Shown here: positions 1 through 10,710 of the stretch, piece after piece
Layout: each line of letters opens with the position of its first letter
Numbering within the stretch: position 1 is the first letter of the stretch
Origin: Tricholomella constricta
Lineage: Eukaryota > Basidiomycota > Agaricomycetes > Agaricales > Lyophyllaceae
DNA: 64,000 bases
Reading direction: 5' to 3'
Assembly (NCBI GenBank): GCA_013368375.1
Contig: JAACJP010000023.1
Location: 186,001 to 250,000, forward strand
Notes under the pieces: model-generated
Told to the model about the DNA's origin: nothing
The model's database searches: none
Seen by the model: the letters and a program-made list of their open reading frames with translations, nothing else
Made by a program: the position numbers and the translations under genes

Positions 1-216
1 TGGGCAGTCTCAGCATCTGTACTAGTGCAAAAGCCAAGAGTCGTGCTCACGAACAGCAAATAGTTCATACGGTGGCGGAACGCGTGGATGAAGAATGGTC
101 GGTGGTTTGGGTTGGCGAGCTAGCTCCTGGTCAACTTTTCGCTTGAGACCCGGGTGTTTCTGGAGGTCGTCATCATAATATGGTAGAGAGTCAAAGATTT
201 CTGGAGTTTCAGCCAT
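1..216 (-). CDS. Pre-mRNA-splicing factor SPF27 (BCAS2/Cwf7 family), 5' part only
   Basis: The N-terminal exon reads leftward from the ATG at 216 and the gene runs off the left edge. The protein begins MAETPEIFDSLPYYDDDL and continues with a Pro-rich stretch ending PPPYELF. This matches the opening of BCAS2/SPF27 proteins (short acidic start, a DxLPYxD motif, then a PPxELF motif). SPF27 is a helical core subunit of the Prp19/NineTeen complex that activates the spliceosome in the nucleus. A GT donor (gtgagc) lies at about 50, so what follows to the edge is intron or the start of exon 2. The start was chosen because it is the first ATG giving the family motif. The gene is divergent from the complex I gene starting at 328, leaving about 111 bp of shared promoter. 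Identification rests on about 55 residues. Confidence 0.7.
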
Positions 217-327
217 TACAGTCGGCGCTAAGAAGGTCTGTCGAGTTCGTCGAGTGCGACGGCCCGGCAACTTCCGAGTCTCGTTTGAACTTCATTCTCG
301 TCCTCTCCATCGCCCAAATCATCGAGC

Positions 328-1471
328 ATGGCATTTCGCATTGGAGTGCGGGCAGGCCATCTACTCAGGAATATCTCTGTACGGCCGGCGGTCAGCTCTG
401 CTGTAGCTTCTAGCAGACGTATACACTCTTCTTCCTCGTTCAAAGGCAAATAAATTTATCTACATCACGCTAACACCGCACACCAACTCACCCCTGCTAA
501 TGTAGCTTCGGCTTCGCCATTCGTCGAGCCCACGTCACCCAACCCTACCGTCTCCCTGTATGCAGAGACCACCGAATCTCTCCATACCTATGGTTCCTAC
601 CTTGTGCAGTCACTTCCCAAGTTCATCCAACAATTCTCTGTTGTAAAGGATGAATTGACACTCTATACCGCCCCCTCTGGCCTCATTCCCGTCCTCACGT
701 TCTTGCGTGACCATTCGCAATGCCAGTTCAAGGCCCTCATGGATATCAGCGGCGTTGACTTCCCGGAGCGGGAGAAACGCTTCGAGGTCGTGTACCACCT
801 CCTCAGCATCCAGCACCAAGGGAGAATTCGGGTCAAGACTTACGCAGGGGAGGCTGATCATGTACCTAGCGCCTGCGATCTATTCCGTGGCGCAGACTGG
901 TATGTTCATCAGTTTCTACCAGCGACAACGCAAGCTCACGATGCCGACATAGGTACGAAAGGGAGGCATGGGATCTTTTTGGAATCTTTTTCAGCGGCCA
1001 CCCAGACCTGTGTGTCTTTTCAACAATATTCTTCCCAATAACCGCATCTAACTGTTGATTGTAGTCGCCGGATACTTACAGATTATGGTACGCAATTTTC
1101 TGTCTCAAAATGACTTCCTGCTGAACGTCGCACAGGATTCGAGGGACATCCTCTGCGCAAAGACTTCCCATTGACCGTATGTATCTTAAAGTAATTGACA
1201 CTATTTTGACGGCCAAATGACCTTGACAGGGTTATACCGAGCTCCGTTACGACGAGGAACGGAAACGCGTCGTTTACGAACCTTTGCAGTTGACTCAGGC
1301 CTTCCGGTGCGCTCCTTTGCATCCTTTTATTTTCGACCTTTCTGATTCTTTCATTACAGCAACTTCGAGTCCCTTTCGCCATGGGAGCAAGTTGGAGATG
1401 GAACGACTCCTCGCAGACCGGACGATCTTAAGCCTCTTCCCCCGCCAAAACCCGAGGAGCCCAAAAAGTGA
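328..1471 (+). CDS. NADH:ubiquinone oxidoreductase 30-kDa subunit (NDUFS3/NuoC type), mitochondrial complex I
   Basis: Seven exons: 328-445, 506-899, 953-1009, 1065-1087, 1136-1176, 1230-1306 and 1360-1471, giving 273 aa with every junction in phase. The first about 40 residues are Arg/Ser-rich without acids, as expected of a mitochondrial presequence. The middle carries the NuoC core (DISGVDFPEREKRFEVVYHL), and the spliced C-terminal half gives the family signature: DWYEREAWDLFGIFF, then a HPDLRRILTDYGFEGHP-type segment, then RKDFPLTGYTELRYDDE. The subunit sits in the peripheral matrix arm of complex I near the ubiquinone-binding module. Intron 1 (446-505) begins GC rather than GT; reading through it meets a stop at once, so it must be removed. 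The gene is complete, with no missing core motif. Confidence 0.96.
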
Positions 1472-1581
1472 TTGAGGCTGCCGCTACATACATTCAACAG
1501 AGGGTATAAATAAATTCATTATCGTCATATCTGGTCATTCCAGTCGCGTGAACGTCAGAAACAGGTAGATCATACAAATAG

Positions 1582-3063
1582 TCACGACTCCTCTACTTTA
1601 TCGTCATTCTCCTGCAACTCCCCACCACCAGCTTCCTTGCCCTCCTCAGTTTCGGCTTTCCCTGATTTTCCCTGACCGCCCCAACCCATCCTCGTGACCA
1701 GATACTCCTGCCCAATAACTTCAACACCAACCCTCAATGCCTCAGCAACCAAGTCTTCCACCCATTCAAATTCATCCCACAGGTTTAGCCACTTGCCTGG
1801 AACAGCCTGAGTGATGGTGGTGTGTGTCAACTGGTGTTCGGGATCTGACAGATACAACAGGAATTGAAGATGTCGCTTCTGAGCTACCTCAGAATCCCCG
1901 CTTTGGGGAGCAGAAGTATTGGAAACATCATAGGTAGTAAAATAGGGCTGCACGCGCAGATAAACGTGGGAGTAGGTCGTTGGAGTTTGTGTGGTAGCAG
2001 GTTTAGGCGACGTATTTTTTGTATTGTTCTTGATAAGTTCATCAATGTCCGCCTGCAAGATTGGGGCGGATCAATAGAATGAGGGGAGCCCAAAGACCTG
2101 TTCATACCTGCGCAAGTTTGTGGGCAGCCTCGTAGCCTTCGACGGTGTTGAAGTTCCTTTCACTGCCAGTAGCCTTGGGCCTCGACTCGTCGCCTCTATT
2201 GACAACAAGATCACCACCTTCGACTTGTTCCATGATCTAAAAGAACGTCAACCAATGGTCAGAAATCAAGATCGAATAGACTAACCCGAGAAAGAGCACG
2301 GTAGACCAGAGATTCGACACCATCATAGCCTTGCATCTCGTGGCTCAACCACACTTGAATGACTTCATGCTCAGATATAGGGGGCGCAACAACGTTCAAA
2401 ATATCTGTCAGAGTAGATAATCCGACACGCTTGAAATCTTGACCTGAAACCATAAAATTAGAAACAACCTTCCATGTCAAGAAATCTCATAAACAAACCG
2501 ATTTTTTCGAGTTGAGCTGCCTTGGCATACTCCATGACACCCTCGCCCCATTTCCGCGCTTGTTCATTCTTCGGCAAAGCCTTTACCTGCTCGTCGACGA
2601 CTGTTTTGGCTTGTTGGATAGCAGCGGAAGCTGTTGACCAAACGGAGCCCCATCCCCAAGCACTTGCCCCTCCTGAGGCAGAAGTCACCTCCGCCTTCGC
2701 CTTCTCGTTGGCTGAGGCCACTCTTGACAGAGACGATGTTGACGATGATGTGGGAGGTGACACTGAACCCCCTCCCAGCCTCACTCTTTCAGTACTCTTG
2801 CGCAGAGTTGGTGTCCCAGAGCGTGAGATGGGTCGTTCAAGATGAGTAGAAGTGGGACGAGTGGGTTCTGCGCTCTTCTGAGTGATCTCGTCGAGGAAAG
2901 CCAAGACCTCTGCTTCGCCCTCGGCGTTACCTGTTTGGCCTGGGGTGTTCCCTGCGTTGCTGGCCGTGTTAGAGGAGCCTGACTCTGGGGAAGGGGTGAA
3001 TGAATCCAGGTCATCGAGGAATTGCAGAGCCTCTTCCTGCTTGGACTTTGCTTTCGAGGTCAT
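1582..3063 (-). CDS. MTC1: Maintenance of telomere capping protein 1 family (Mtc1, DUF5427)
   Basis: The leftward gene starts at 3063 (MTSKAKSKQEEALQFLDDLD) and stops at 1582. The first exon holds the Mtc1 hallmark: a repeated short acidic module (ALQFLDDLDSF, then VLAFLDEITQK) separated by Ser/Pro/Thr-rich linkers, followed by a Trp-rich block (SAWGWGSVWSTASAAIQQAK). Later exons continue with a helical DUF5427-like region ending near a DWVEDLVAEAL-type helix and an acidic tail. Three introns are visible, around 2450-2500, 2235-2285 and 2045-2110. In yeast Mtc1 is linked genetically to telomere capping and physically to Golgi/COPI vesicles; its biochemical role is unknown. The tail of about 30 residues is Glu/Gly-rich and low in complexity. 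Confidence 0.85.
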
Positions 3064-3663
3064 GGTTAGATGGAATGTTGGCTTGTTGATCGAGGTCTGT
3101 TATGAATTTAGGAATTCTGTCACACCCTACTTGCGAAGCAACGTTTCTACTATTATTGTCCGTCGTTCATGTAGTCTGAACCGTAAGTCTGTGCAGCCTG
3201 TTGTAGGCCTTGGTATGCCCAGCTACTTACGCCAGGCCCACATGGCATTGCCCCATTGCCCCTGACTTTAATACGACATGCGTGCAGGTGATCGACGTCC
3301 AGGAGTTCTTTCATTTTATTAAGGGCGCTGCTCTACCTCGACGAAAACACTCCTGTTTGAATATTTGTACATACATACCAAGCTTCCCATAGAATTTCGA
3401 TGAACAAGGTCCGCCCATCGCCATGGCCAGGTGACATTGGCAACGGCTACGGTTTGCCGATAAGCTTGGTGTTGCCCATGAATTGTCTTGTAGGAACTAA
3501 GTAGAAAAGCGTTCTTCGAGGTAGATATGTGCTTACTCCTTACCGGACTTAGTCTTGAGTGTGTACGGGTTCACCGGTACTAGGTAGTCGTTTGCATGTG
3601 ATTGCATAGCTTCTCCTTAACTGTGCCCCTCATCTACGTGTTTGCACAGACCGCCATCCAGTC
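3064..3663. other. Intergenic region between MTC1 and PXMP4
   Basis: These 600 bp separate two divergent start codons. I see no convincing open frame, tRNA-like cloverleaf or repeat in it. It must contain both promoters and 5' leaders; no canonical TATA box close to either start is evident to me. Confidence 0.6.
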
Positions 3664-4406
3664 ATGGACGCTATCCAACAGATTCTAACTAATCCCGCTT
3701 ATCATGATTACCTGGCAATCCTGAAGGGTGCTAGGAACGGTTTCGTCTACGGTGTTAAGGTTAGATTTCCCCATGCACTGGTCATGTCGGTTCTGTTTGG
3801 TCGTGGCGAGTGAGTTAAATCTCTTGTTGCCCATCGTATACTTGTCTGACATCGTCCCTAGCTGGCAGTCGCGTCTGCGCGTTATCTACCGCGCAACAAA
3901 ACAGCATGCTCTCAATCTTGCCAAGTTTGTCACATTGTACAAGACCTTCCTGTTAATCCAGAAAAAGGCAAATGGCGGTAAAGAACGGAGCAGTGATACC
4001 TTTGTTGCTGGTCTCCTCGGCGGGTACGTCGTCTTTGGAGATCGGAATGCAGTGAACGAGCAGGTACGTATTACGTTTGCTACCAATCAAGAAAAGCTCT
4101 CATCGAACCCTGAAATAGATCGTTCTCTACGTCGTATCACGCGTCGTTGCATCGTTCCTCCCCCGAGCGGGCAAGCCTTACACCACCTCCCCGCAATCCT
4201 TATCGGCTGGTTCCGTTGTAAAACCACTTCCACCCGACTCCCGTTACTTCACCGTCTTCGCCGCGCTCTCTTGGGGTGCCGTCATGTGGCTATTCCGGCA
4301 TCGTGGCGAGACTATCCAACCCGGCATGTTCAACTCCATGAAGTATCTATATCGCGACTCAGAAACTTGGAGTGATCTCAGAACAATATTCTGGCATAAT
4401 ACATGA
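3664..4406 (+). CDS. Peroxisomal membrane protein PXMP4/PMP24 (Tim17/Tim22/Tim23/PMP24 family)
   Basis: Three exons: the first begins MDAIQQILTNPAYHDYLA and ends in the VRFPHALVMSVLFGRG motif, the second starts about 3862 and ends with NAVNEQ at about 4062, and the third (from about 4118) runs to a TGA at 4404-4406. The product is about 210 aa. KGxRNGxxYGxKxRFPHALVM is the signature of PXMP4, which belongs to the four-helix Tim17/22/23/PMP24 superfamily of the peroxisomal membrane. Gly-rich helical segments (AGLLGGYVVFGDRNAVNEQ and a segment around a FAALSWGAVMW core) fit this fold. The molecular role of the family is not settled. Junctions keep phase, and the C-terminal RHRGETIQPGM segment is family-typical. 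Confidence 0.92.
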
Positions 4407-4493
4407 TACAATAGACTCCACCGGCTTCTCCGACCACCTCCGACAGCCTGCCGCTACTTAGCATTATCGTAAATTTCGGGAGCTGGGGCAATA

Positions 4494-5605
4494 TCAGCTT
4501 TCCACAGGAAGCTGGTCGATCCGCCTTATAGTCGTCCGACTCTTATACTGGTTGTGGTGGGATAATTGAGATACATTTCGTGACGACGCAACATAAAATC
4601 AAACTTACGGCGAGCATCTGGACTGCGGCAGTGCATGCCTTCTGGCACTCTTTGCAAGTTTTCGGCAAACTCTCCGCCACTGTCTCCATTTCACCCGAGA
4701 TGTCAGTCACTGTAAAGGATAAGGTCAGCTTCATCAGCAATTGAGGTAAACGTGGTACCTGTTTCAATCATGGATGCCAGCGTTGCGCGCTTTGCCTCCC
4801 AGAGAGCAGTTGTCTCTCGTTGATGCGACGGACATACCCCGTATCCTTGTATAGCCTTCAAAAAATGACTGGGACAATCTGTGACGACTCGCTCACCATG
4901 CGGGAAAATATCCTCACCGAAAACGAGGTCTTGAAGCGCCTGAACACGCAGAGCCTGGAGTCGAACTAACTTATGGTAAGAAAGAACACTCGGGATGACC
5001 GCAACCTCTTCTGCTTTATACGACGCCAATGGCATCAGGTATTGGCTCGCTTCAGACGCGACATCGTCTAGCCGGTGGGCGGTGGCAAACCCATAGACAG
5101 GGAGAGGAAAAGTCGGCGCATGTGCGACTAGATGTGCATTCAAATTCTTGGTGATCGCATCGGAAAGTGCATATTTGTCCACCAAGTCATACAGCAGGGA
5201 AAGAAGTAGCGGAAGCGGAATCACGGTGGTGAGATCATAAACCCTCTGGGGCAACTTGTAATTCAATATTGCTTGCGGAGAATTTTCGTTCTCCTGCCGG
5301 AGAACAGGTGGCGCAGGCGGGTAGTGAAGGAGTCGGAGGAGCGCAATTAGCACTGCGGACGTCTCGTGGAGGTCCACCTGCTCCTCCTCGAGATCGGATG
5401 AACCTGTTTTCCCGAAAGAAAACATGTCTCCTGAAAACACGAGTTGAGGTCTCCCATCACGTTAAGGATTCTGTAACGCACGGAAGACCTCGCTGTTCCG
5501 CATCAAGGTGCGATTCACCTTGAAGCTGGTATTATCGGGTACGGATCGGACCACAAAATCCGGATTATCGCAATGGAAGGAGGTCCATGATTCTGAGTAC
5601 GACAT
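4494..5605 (-). CDS. BTB/POZ domain protein of the Agaricomycete-expanded type
   Basis: The leftward gene starts at 5605 (MSYSESWTSFHCDNPDFVVR). Exon 1 and exon 2 join across a short intron (about 5444-5495) to read SFKVNRTLMRNSEVFRDMFSFG, the usual opening of fungal BTB proteins in which a substance-like DFxVxSxD strand is followed by FKVxxxxLxxxSxxFxxMF. The next residues are the acidic linker and helices of the BTB fold, followed by a long helical region. Two more introns near the 3' end lead to a short tail with a CKECQKAC cysteine cluster and a TGA at 4494-4496. These proteins occur in large families in mushrooms; functions are mostly unknown, with protein-protein interaction or Cul3 adaptor roles suggested. 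No BACK, MATH or kelch region is evident. Confidence 0.8.
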
Positions 5606-6029
5606 TGAGCAGACGGGTGGAGATGGAAGGGCAGCGGACCTACGTTATGTATTTAAATAAGCGTCATGTGTGCTGCGGGGAGACGTGGCCTTGACAGCCT
5701 GCTCATCGTATATGTACGGGCCAAGGTGGCCTTGGGAACCTGTGCAGCTCACACTGACATGGCAGTACGACGTCCCACATCAAGGAAAGATGGAGATGAA
5801 GATCAAAACATACGTCTCCATCCATCCAGAGTACATCACAGATCCCTAGCTACATCGTGGGCAACGGCTACATGGTGAGCAAACAGGAGGAAATACGGAA
5901 GGGGGGAGGGGGGAGAGAGAGAGGGGAGGCAACACCAGGAAAGAGGAACGGAAAATAAGACATAGTGGTATCATCAAAAGAGGTAAAAGAAAGGAATCTA
6001 AAAAACCGGCTGATCCCAGAAAGAGTCCC
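5606..6029. other. Intergenic stretch with a purine-rich tract
   Basis: This lies between the BTB start (5605, leftward) and the stop of the Ras gene (6030, also leftward), so it holds the Ras 3' end and the BTB promoter. It contains a strongly purine-rich tract at about 5882-5935, almost only G and A on the plus strand with GGGG and GAGA runs. No ORF, tRNA or element was recognised. Confidence 0.5.
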
Positions 6030-6890
6030 CTACATGATAATACACTTCTTCTTCTTCCCTTCATGTGGTTTCACAGGGCCTGGGACGCCCGGTTCTATAT
6101 TTCTTGTCTGTCGTAGCGCACGAACGAGGTTCGTGAAGAGGCGTTCAACATTCTGTGCTGTTTTGGCCGATGTTTCGATAAATTCACAGCCGAACTGTCG
6201 TGCGAGGGCAGCTCCCTCGTCCTTCGAAACCTCGCGTTCGTAGGTCTTGTCGCATTTATTGCCGACCAGCATGAAAATCGGGTCCCCTCTTTTAACTCGC
6301 CGCATAGACTGGCGGAAGGTTTCGAGTCGATCGAATGTTGATCTTGATGCAATCGAATATACAAGGATGAAACCTTGACCCTCTCTGTGTGCGAGATCGA
6401 TGAGCAGAGAGAAGGGGAATTGGGCTACAAGGACACTTACCGGACCCACTGATCACGCAGCGTGGCGTACTCCTCTGAGAACCGGAATTATGAGAAGAAG
6501 AAGAGTCATATCAAGTAGCTACATACCCTGACCGGCAGTATCAATAACTTCCACAAAACACATACGATTGTCCACCACCAACTGCTTCCGGTAAGCATCC
6601 TCTATCGTTGGATCGTATGTCTGGAGCAGCAAAATCAGAATGGGCCTTCTGGCACCGTTCAAGCGATGGAGAACGTACCTCTATTCAGGTTGTAAGGGGC
6701 CAGCTCGAATGAGGCGTGATGCGACACGAAAACGTAAGTTTAGCGCTTACCAACAAAACAATTCAGAGTAAACTTGAGGGGGATTATTCTTCTGGAACGG
6801 ATGATGAGGACGAAGGAGACTTGCCTGCACAGCTAAAGCAGTTTTCCCCACACCGCCATCACCAAGAACTGCTACCCTCCAGTTGTCCAT
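6030..6890 (-). CDS. Ras-family small GTPase with C-terminal CIIM prenylation box
   Basis: The leftward gene starts at 6890 ([17 protein letters not shown]) and ends at the TAG 6030-6032. About 200 aa are obtained after splicing. All G motifs are present: G1 GDGGVGKT, effector loop [13 protein letters not shown]3 DTAGQEEY, G4 NKCD, G5 ETSAK. A Lys-rich stretch precedes the CIIM box, so farnesylation and membrane anchoring are expected. It resembles Ras/Rap more than Rho or Rab. Two features are odd. Intron 1 (6773-6824) has a GC donor. The conserved Glu before TYDPT can be formed only if a 2-nt exon (6679-6680) is spliced between a 70-nt intron (6681-6750) and a 58-nt intron (6621-6678). Two further introns fall after TAGQ and after QWVR. 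The start was chosen at MDNW because the upstream in-frame residues lack family similarity. Confidence 0.93.
6679..6680 (-). other. Predicted 2-nt microexon (AG) of the Ras-like gene
   Basis: Exon 2 ends TTT GTT G at 6751 and the next long exon starts ACA TAC GAT at 6620. Two bases are missing for the reading frame and for the conserved Val-Glu-Thr-Tyr. The dinucleotide AG at 6679-6680 lies exactly between an AG acceptor (ctgaatag) and a GT donor (gtacgt). The two introns this creates are 70 and 58 nt, normal sizes here. Treating the whole 130 nt as one intron shifts the frame and soon meets a stop. Confidence 0.75.
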
Positions 6891-9486
6891 TTCTGTGCCG
6901 GAACATGAGTCGACGAGCAAGGGGAGAGATGAGGGTCGAATGTACCTCAGAAAGGTCACAGTGAGCGCAAACGAAGGAATCGAAGGGGGAAAGGGGAATC
7001 GAATAGGCTTGAAGCAAGTGCGAAGGGGCCGATGGATAGGAGGTGAAATGGCAAGCTGAGCAAAGACGATGGAAAGGAAACAATAAAGGATTCAAACAGT
7101 CGTCGTCGTGCAAATCGTGTTCGTGGAGAGGTCGTAAAGAAAGGCGCGGTAGAGCCTTGGTTAATGGGTGTTTGGCAGCGAGCCAACGGCAAGAGTCTTA
7201 GTTTGGTCCAGGCGATTCTATCCTTTTCTAGTCTTCCTCATTAGGCATCTCCGGCCGTTTTTTCACGATTCTCACTTTTCGTCCGGATCTCCTGTCACAG
7301 CAACACTGCACCTTGCTATTGGAATACGATAGCACACTCTCTTTTCAAGTTATATCCCGGACATCGCCGACCCATCTACCTGCTGAGCACCGCGCTGCAC
7401 TCAGTTGCCCTGGAGGCGTCGCCCAGGCCGATGAGATCCGAGACCCTTCTTGAAGAACGCCGTATCCTGCCTCGTTCACCTCGGGGTCCAATATCCATCT
7501 TCCGCCAAGGCAACACACACACAGGACTTGGCGTTTTGGGAAAGTCGAGACGACTGTGTGGCGAGCTCTAGTCACGGACGGGCGACCGGAGGCTCGGGGG
7601 CATTATAAAGCCAAACTCTTAGGGCGTGGCAGTGCCTCTGAGCACTTGATTGAGCACCGTAACACCCAAGCCCAAAATATAACATCCAGGAAAAGAACCC
7701 CTCTCACGATCTCTTTTGTCTTCCCTTGACGTATATGGCAATGGAAGAACCGGCTCCGAGTTGGTTCAATTAGGACGGGGCATGAGGCTAGGCAGGGGCA
7801 TATGGAGGTCCGAAATTTATGATGGAGCGCAGGCTACCCATGCCATGCGAATCCGCGAGTCGAATCCCGGTACCAAGCTATCGAGAGGGGTATGAAGAGA
7901 ATCATATGGCTATATTGATAGATGTTGATGATTCCGTCCAACTCGAACGATGTTAGCCGTTTTGAATGGGCAAAAAACCGTCCCTAGTAATTCATGAATT
8001 GGAATTGGAATTCATTACAGTTGAACCCAACATCGTGGGCATCCGTGACGTGGGACGCTACTTTTTTTTCCTTGGTCTACTAGTACTGCCGTCTAGATTC
8101 GAAACACATCTCGGATGGAAACATCATACGGGCCAGCGGATATTCGACAGACTCTGGGATTCGGGAGCTTCTGTTCAGTTTTCATATTCTGTGAAGGCTG
8201 CAAATTCGATCAAGCTCGATCGATGAACTTGTAAAACGAAGACGAAATTCTCCTGTCGGTCAATTTTACCCGCATTTCAGACTGTTCCTGCTAGCTTCTG
8301 GCTTTTCGTCGCTGCTCCGACCCATACATATGCTGCTTAGGCCAGTCTATGCCACTCACTGGACTCCGAAAGGGCTGCGTATAGTAGGGTGGACCGCGTC
8401 TGCGACTGAGGTCTAGTCTCTTTAATCCGTTACACTTCTCGGTTGATGTGGCCCGGTACAACTCTCTATATCGACGACTTGGCTCTGAAGATGGCGTTGC
8501 TTGTGTATTCTTGGAGGCTTTTAGAGGCTGATCTGGCAATCTCGAACTGGTATGCTCACGAAAGCTTCTCTGCATCGATCAAAATGGATATTCTGGCAAA
8601 TCAGCAATTAAATGGACCGTCTGCGAGTGTCTCCAATGCTTACAGGCTTACGCATCTGGGCGTTTCTGACGGCAACTTCTGGCGCAAAAAGCACCGTCAA
8701 TGTCGGAAAACTCAACCTTAACCCGGCGTGTGCATATTCAGTCATGAGGAGAATCTTCCTGAATAGGAGTGTCATCTCTTGTAAAGCTCATGGATGAAAA
8801 AAAGATCGGGAAATTCTGAGAAGGGTCGGTTGCATAAACTCAAATCCTGTGAACTGAACGATCTGAACTGTCATGAGCCGGCTGATATCTTTTGGATGAA
8901 GACGCTTGATCTGTGATAACATGTACTGGTGAATATCATACTTTGATTTTGATTCTCGTAGTCAGACCAATAACCTTGCGTTCTTTTTTTGAATGGAAGC
9001 AGAGTGCTAGTGCAGGACAAACATAATGTATTATATATGCATGGGCAATGTAATCATGACATGGGCCCATTCAACACCTCATTCATCATCATGGACTCAT
9101 AGCAGAGTGTGACACGCTGAGGGGATACGCTCAGCGTGAAGAAGTTCGGCCTCAAGCATAAACGATATGGCGACGCTGTAAGGATAGATTTCAACAAACA
9201 ACAAGTCTTCGTGTCTACAAACTACAAGCCCTAACTAAAGTCAAGAATCTGCGCCAGAAAGAAAGGATAGAAAGAGGATAAGTGAGGCGTGAAAATTAAG
9301 GCGTAAGGCGAGAATAGACTGGTGCGCGGGCGGGGATTATATAGAAACAGTTGGTGGGTACTGCGTGGCGATACTATAACAATGATTTTGGGGCGGTCGT
9401 AATGGCGGAAGATAAATAGGCCAAGACGAGTGGCATGCGTGCATCGCGTCGGAGGGGTATATGCGGCGGGGTCGTCGTGAGCGTCA
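6891..9486. other. Gene-poor stretch, no supported gene
   Basis: These 2.6 kb lie upstream of the Ras start. Open frames here are short (under about 95 codons), lie on both strands, and show no domain, no paired splice sites with conserved reading, and no recognisable family. The first part must be the Ras promoter and leader. A 9-bp inverted repeat occurs at 9113-9138. I saw no tRNA, LTR, terminal inverted repeat or transposase fragment. A recent non-coding RNA gene or a decayed element cannot be excluded by eye. Confidence 0.5.
9113..9138. repeat. Perfect 9-bp inverted repeat (hairpin), 8-nt loop
   Basis: CACGCTGAG at 9113-9121 is matched by CTCAGCGTG at 9130-9138 with 8 nt between. It lies about 350 bp beyond the stop of the 89-aa gene, in a non-coding stretch. 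It could fold in RNA or bind a dimeric factor; a chance occurrence is also possible. Confidence 0.35.
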
Positions 9487-9811
9487 TCACTCCTGTCGGC
9501 TGAACTCCGCTTGCGTGAGGTCGAGCACGAACGTGCCCATCTGGTTTTGGGGAGGCTCGATGAGCTTCACGGGCGGTTTCTTCCCATGCATGGGATTGAG
9601 AGCATGGGAAATGGTCGGGAAAGGTCGCAGAGCGCGTGATGAGGGAAACGAAACATTGCGGCGGGGAATGATTCGTTGCGTGACGATTTGGCCGCTATGT
9701 GAAGAGTCTGCCAACGGTGACGAGATAGCAGGGCGCGACATTGTCATGAGTGCTAGAGGTAAAGTTAGGGACGGGGCGGGAGGGACAGGAGCAGGAACCG
9801 GACTTACCCAT
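9487..9811 (-). CDS. Small conserved-looking hypothetical protein (89 aa)
   Basis: The leftward gene has two exons, 9811-9808 (only ATGG) and 9752-9487, around a 55-nt GT-AG intron. The spliced start reads MALMTMSRPAISSPLADS; an in-frame stop lies just upstream, so this is the first usable ATG in that frame. The product is rich in Pro, Arg and Ser in the middle, then carries HALNPMHGKKPPVKLIEPP and a C-terminal MGTFVLDLTQAEFSRQE. The C-terminal third looks like an ordered, conserved segment. I do not recognise the family and see no signal peptide or membrane segment. It stands isolated, with about 2.6 kb of non-coding DNA on its 3' side and 0.9 kb on the other. If the ATGG exon is not used, translation could begin at an ATG within exon 2. 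Confidence 0.5.
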
Positions 9812-10710
9812 TGTTGCAACTGGACGCGTCGGGAACAGGGGCAGTTACGAGGAGCGGGGATTAGGCTCTTTGGCGAGACAGCAGGCCACGAATGACGGCT
9901 TTATATGAATGTTCGCGTTGGGGTCGAGTCCAGTTGGAACATTTCGCATTGGGGAACATTTATCCCGACCTTTGGGGATGTCGGCAGTCCTCGGCAACTC
10001 GCTTCAAATATCACCAAATACTGATGTATCATTCCAAAGTCACATTACTTGACGGAAAACCATTTTTTGGGGACCGGACTCCCACGCAATTAACTCGAGT
10101 AAACCTCGAGTAAATCCACTCAGTCACCCGAACCATTGACCGGGTCAAGTGTTGCTTTTCCATTTCCACGGCCGTCGAATTTTACAAGTACAATGGGAGG
10201 TCACCCCTTGCGAAAGGGAAGCTTGTATGTACAGGGTTCGTAGATGCATGAGCACGGATGGACAGGTGGAAGAGGAGAAGTGGGTTGAGGGATGTTGTCG
10301 ATGTATATTGGCATCTAATGCGAAGAGTTGGTGCAAAATGGACAAGGAGATGGGGTGGTGGATGCTGCGGTCCCAAGAAATCGGACGGTGAGTCGAATCA
10401 ACACTGCGATGATCAACGACGGTAACACTGGAAGAGTTGGGAATGGCTACCGTGGGTTGGGCGTGGAACGTGTTCTTGACCTTGTGAGGACTAATCTGGG
10501 ACCAATGAATTCGCCTTCCTGTGCGGTCACTCCAGCCCTCTGCTCCTCGTTCTTGATGAATTTACGTGTCCGGGAACTCCCAGCGATAACCTGATGACTG
10601 AAACCAAAGACAAAGACGATGAAACGGCCTGCCGCGGTTGTTGGTTGACTTGACCCAATTGAGGACCTTTGTAAGTGTCGGCCCAATTGTAGTCTCTGAC
10701 GCCGTGACGG
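9812..10710. other. Intergenic stretch, nothing recognised
   Basis: About 900 bp between the 89-aa gene and the stop of the Yippee gene. Short overlapping open frames occur on both strands but none has a domain or sensible splicing. It should contain the promoter of the 89-aa gene and the Yippee 3' UTR. Confidence 0.5.

Noticed and set aside
7800..7900. Possible tRNA (segment resembling a T-loop, gtcgaatccc)
   Set aside because: The supposed T-stem halves do not pair and no anticodon or D arm could be built.
10149..10594. Rightward frames of 80-90 codons downstream of the Yippee gene
   Set aside because: Composition is not protein-like, no family recognised, and no conserved splicing.
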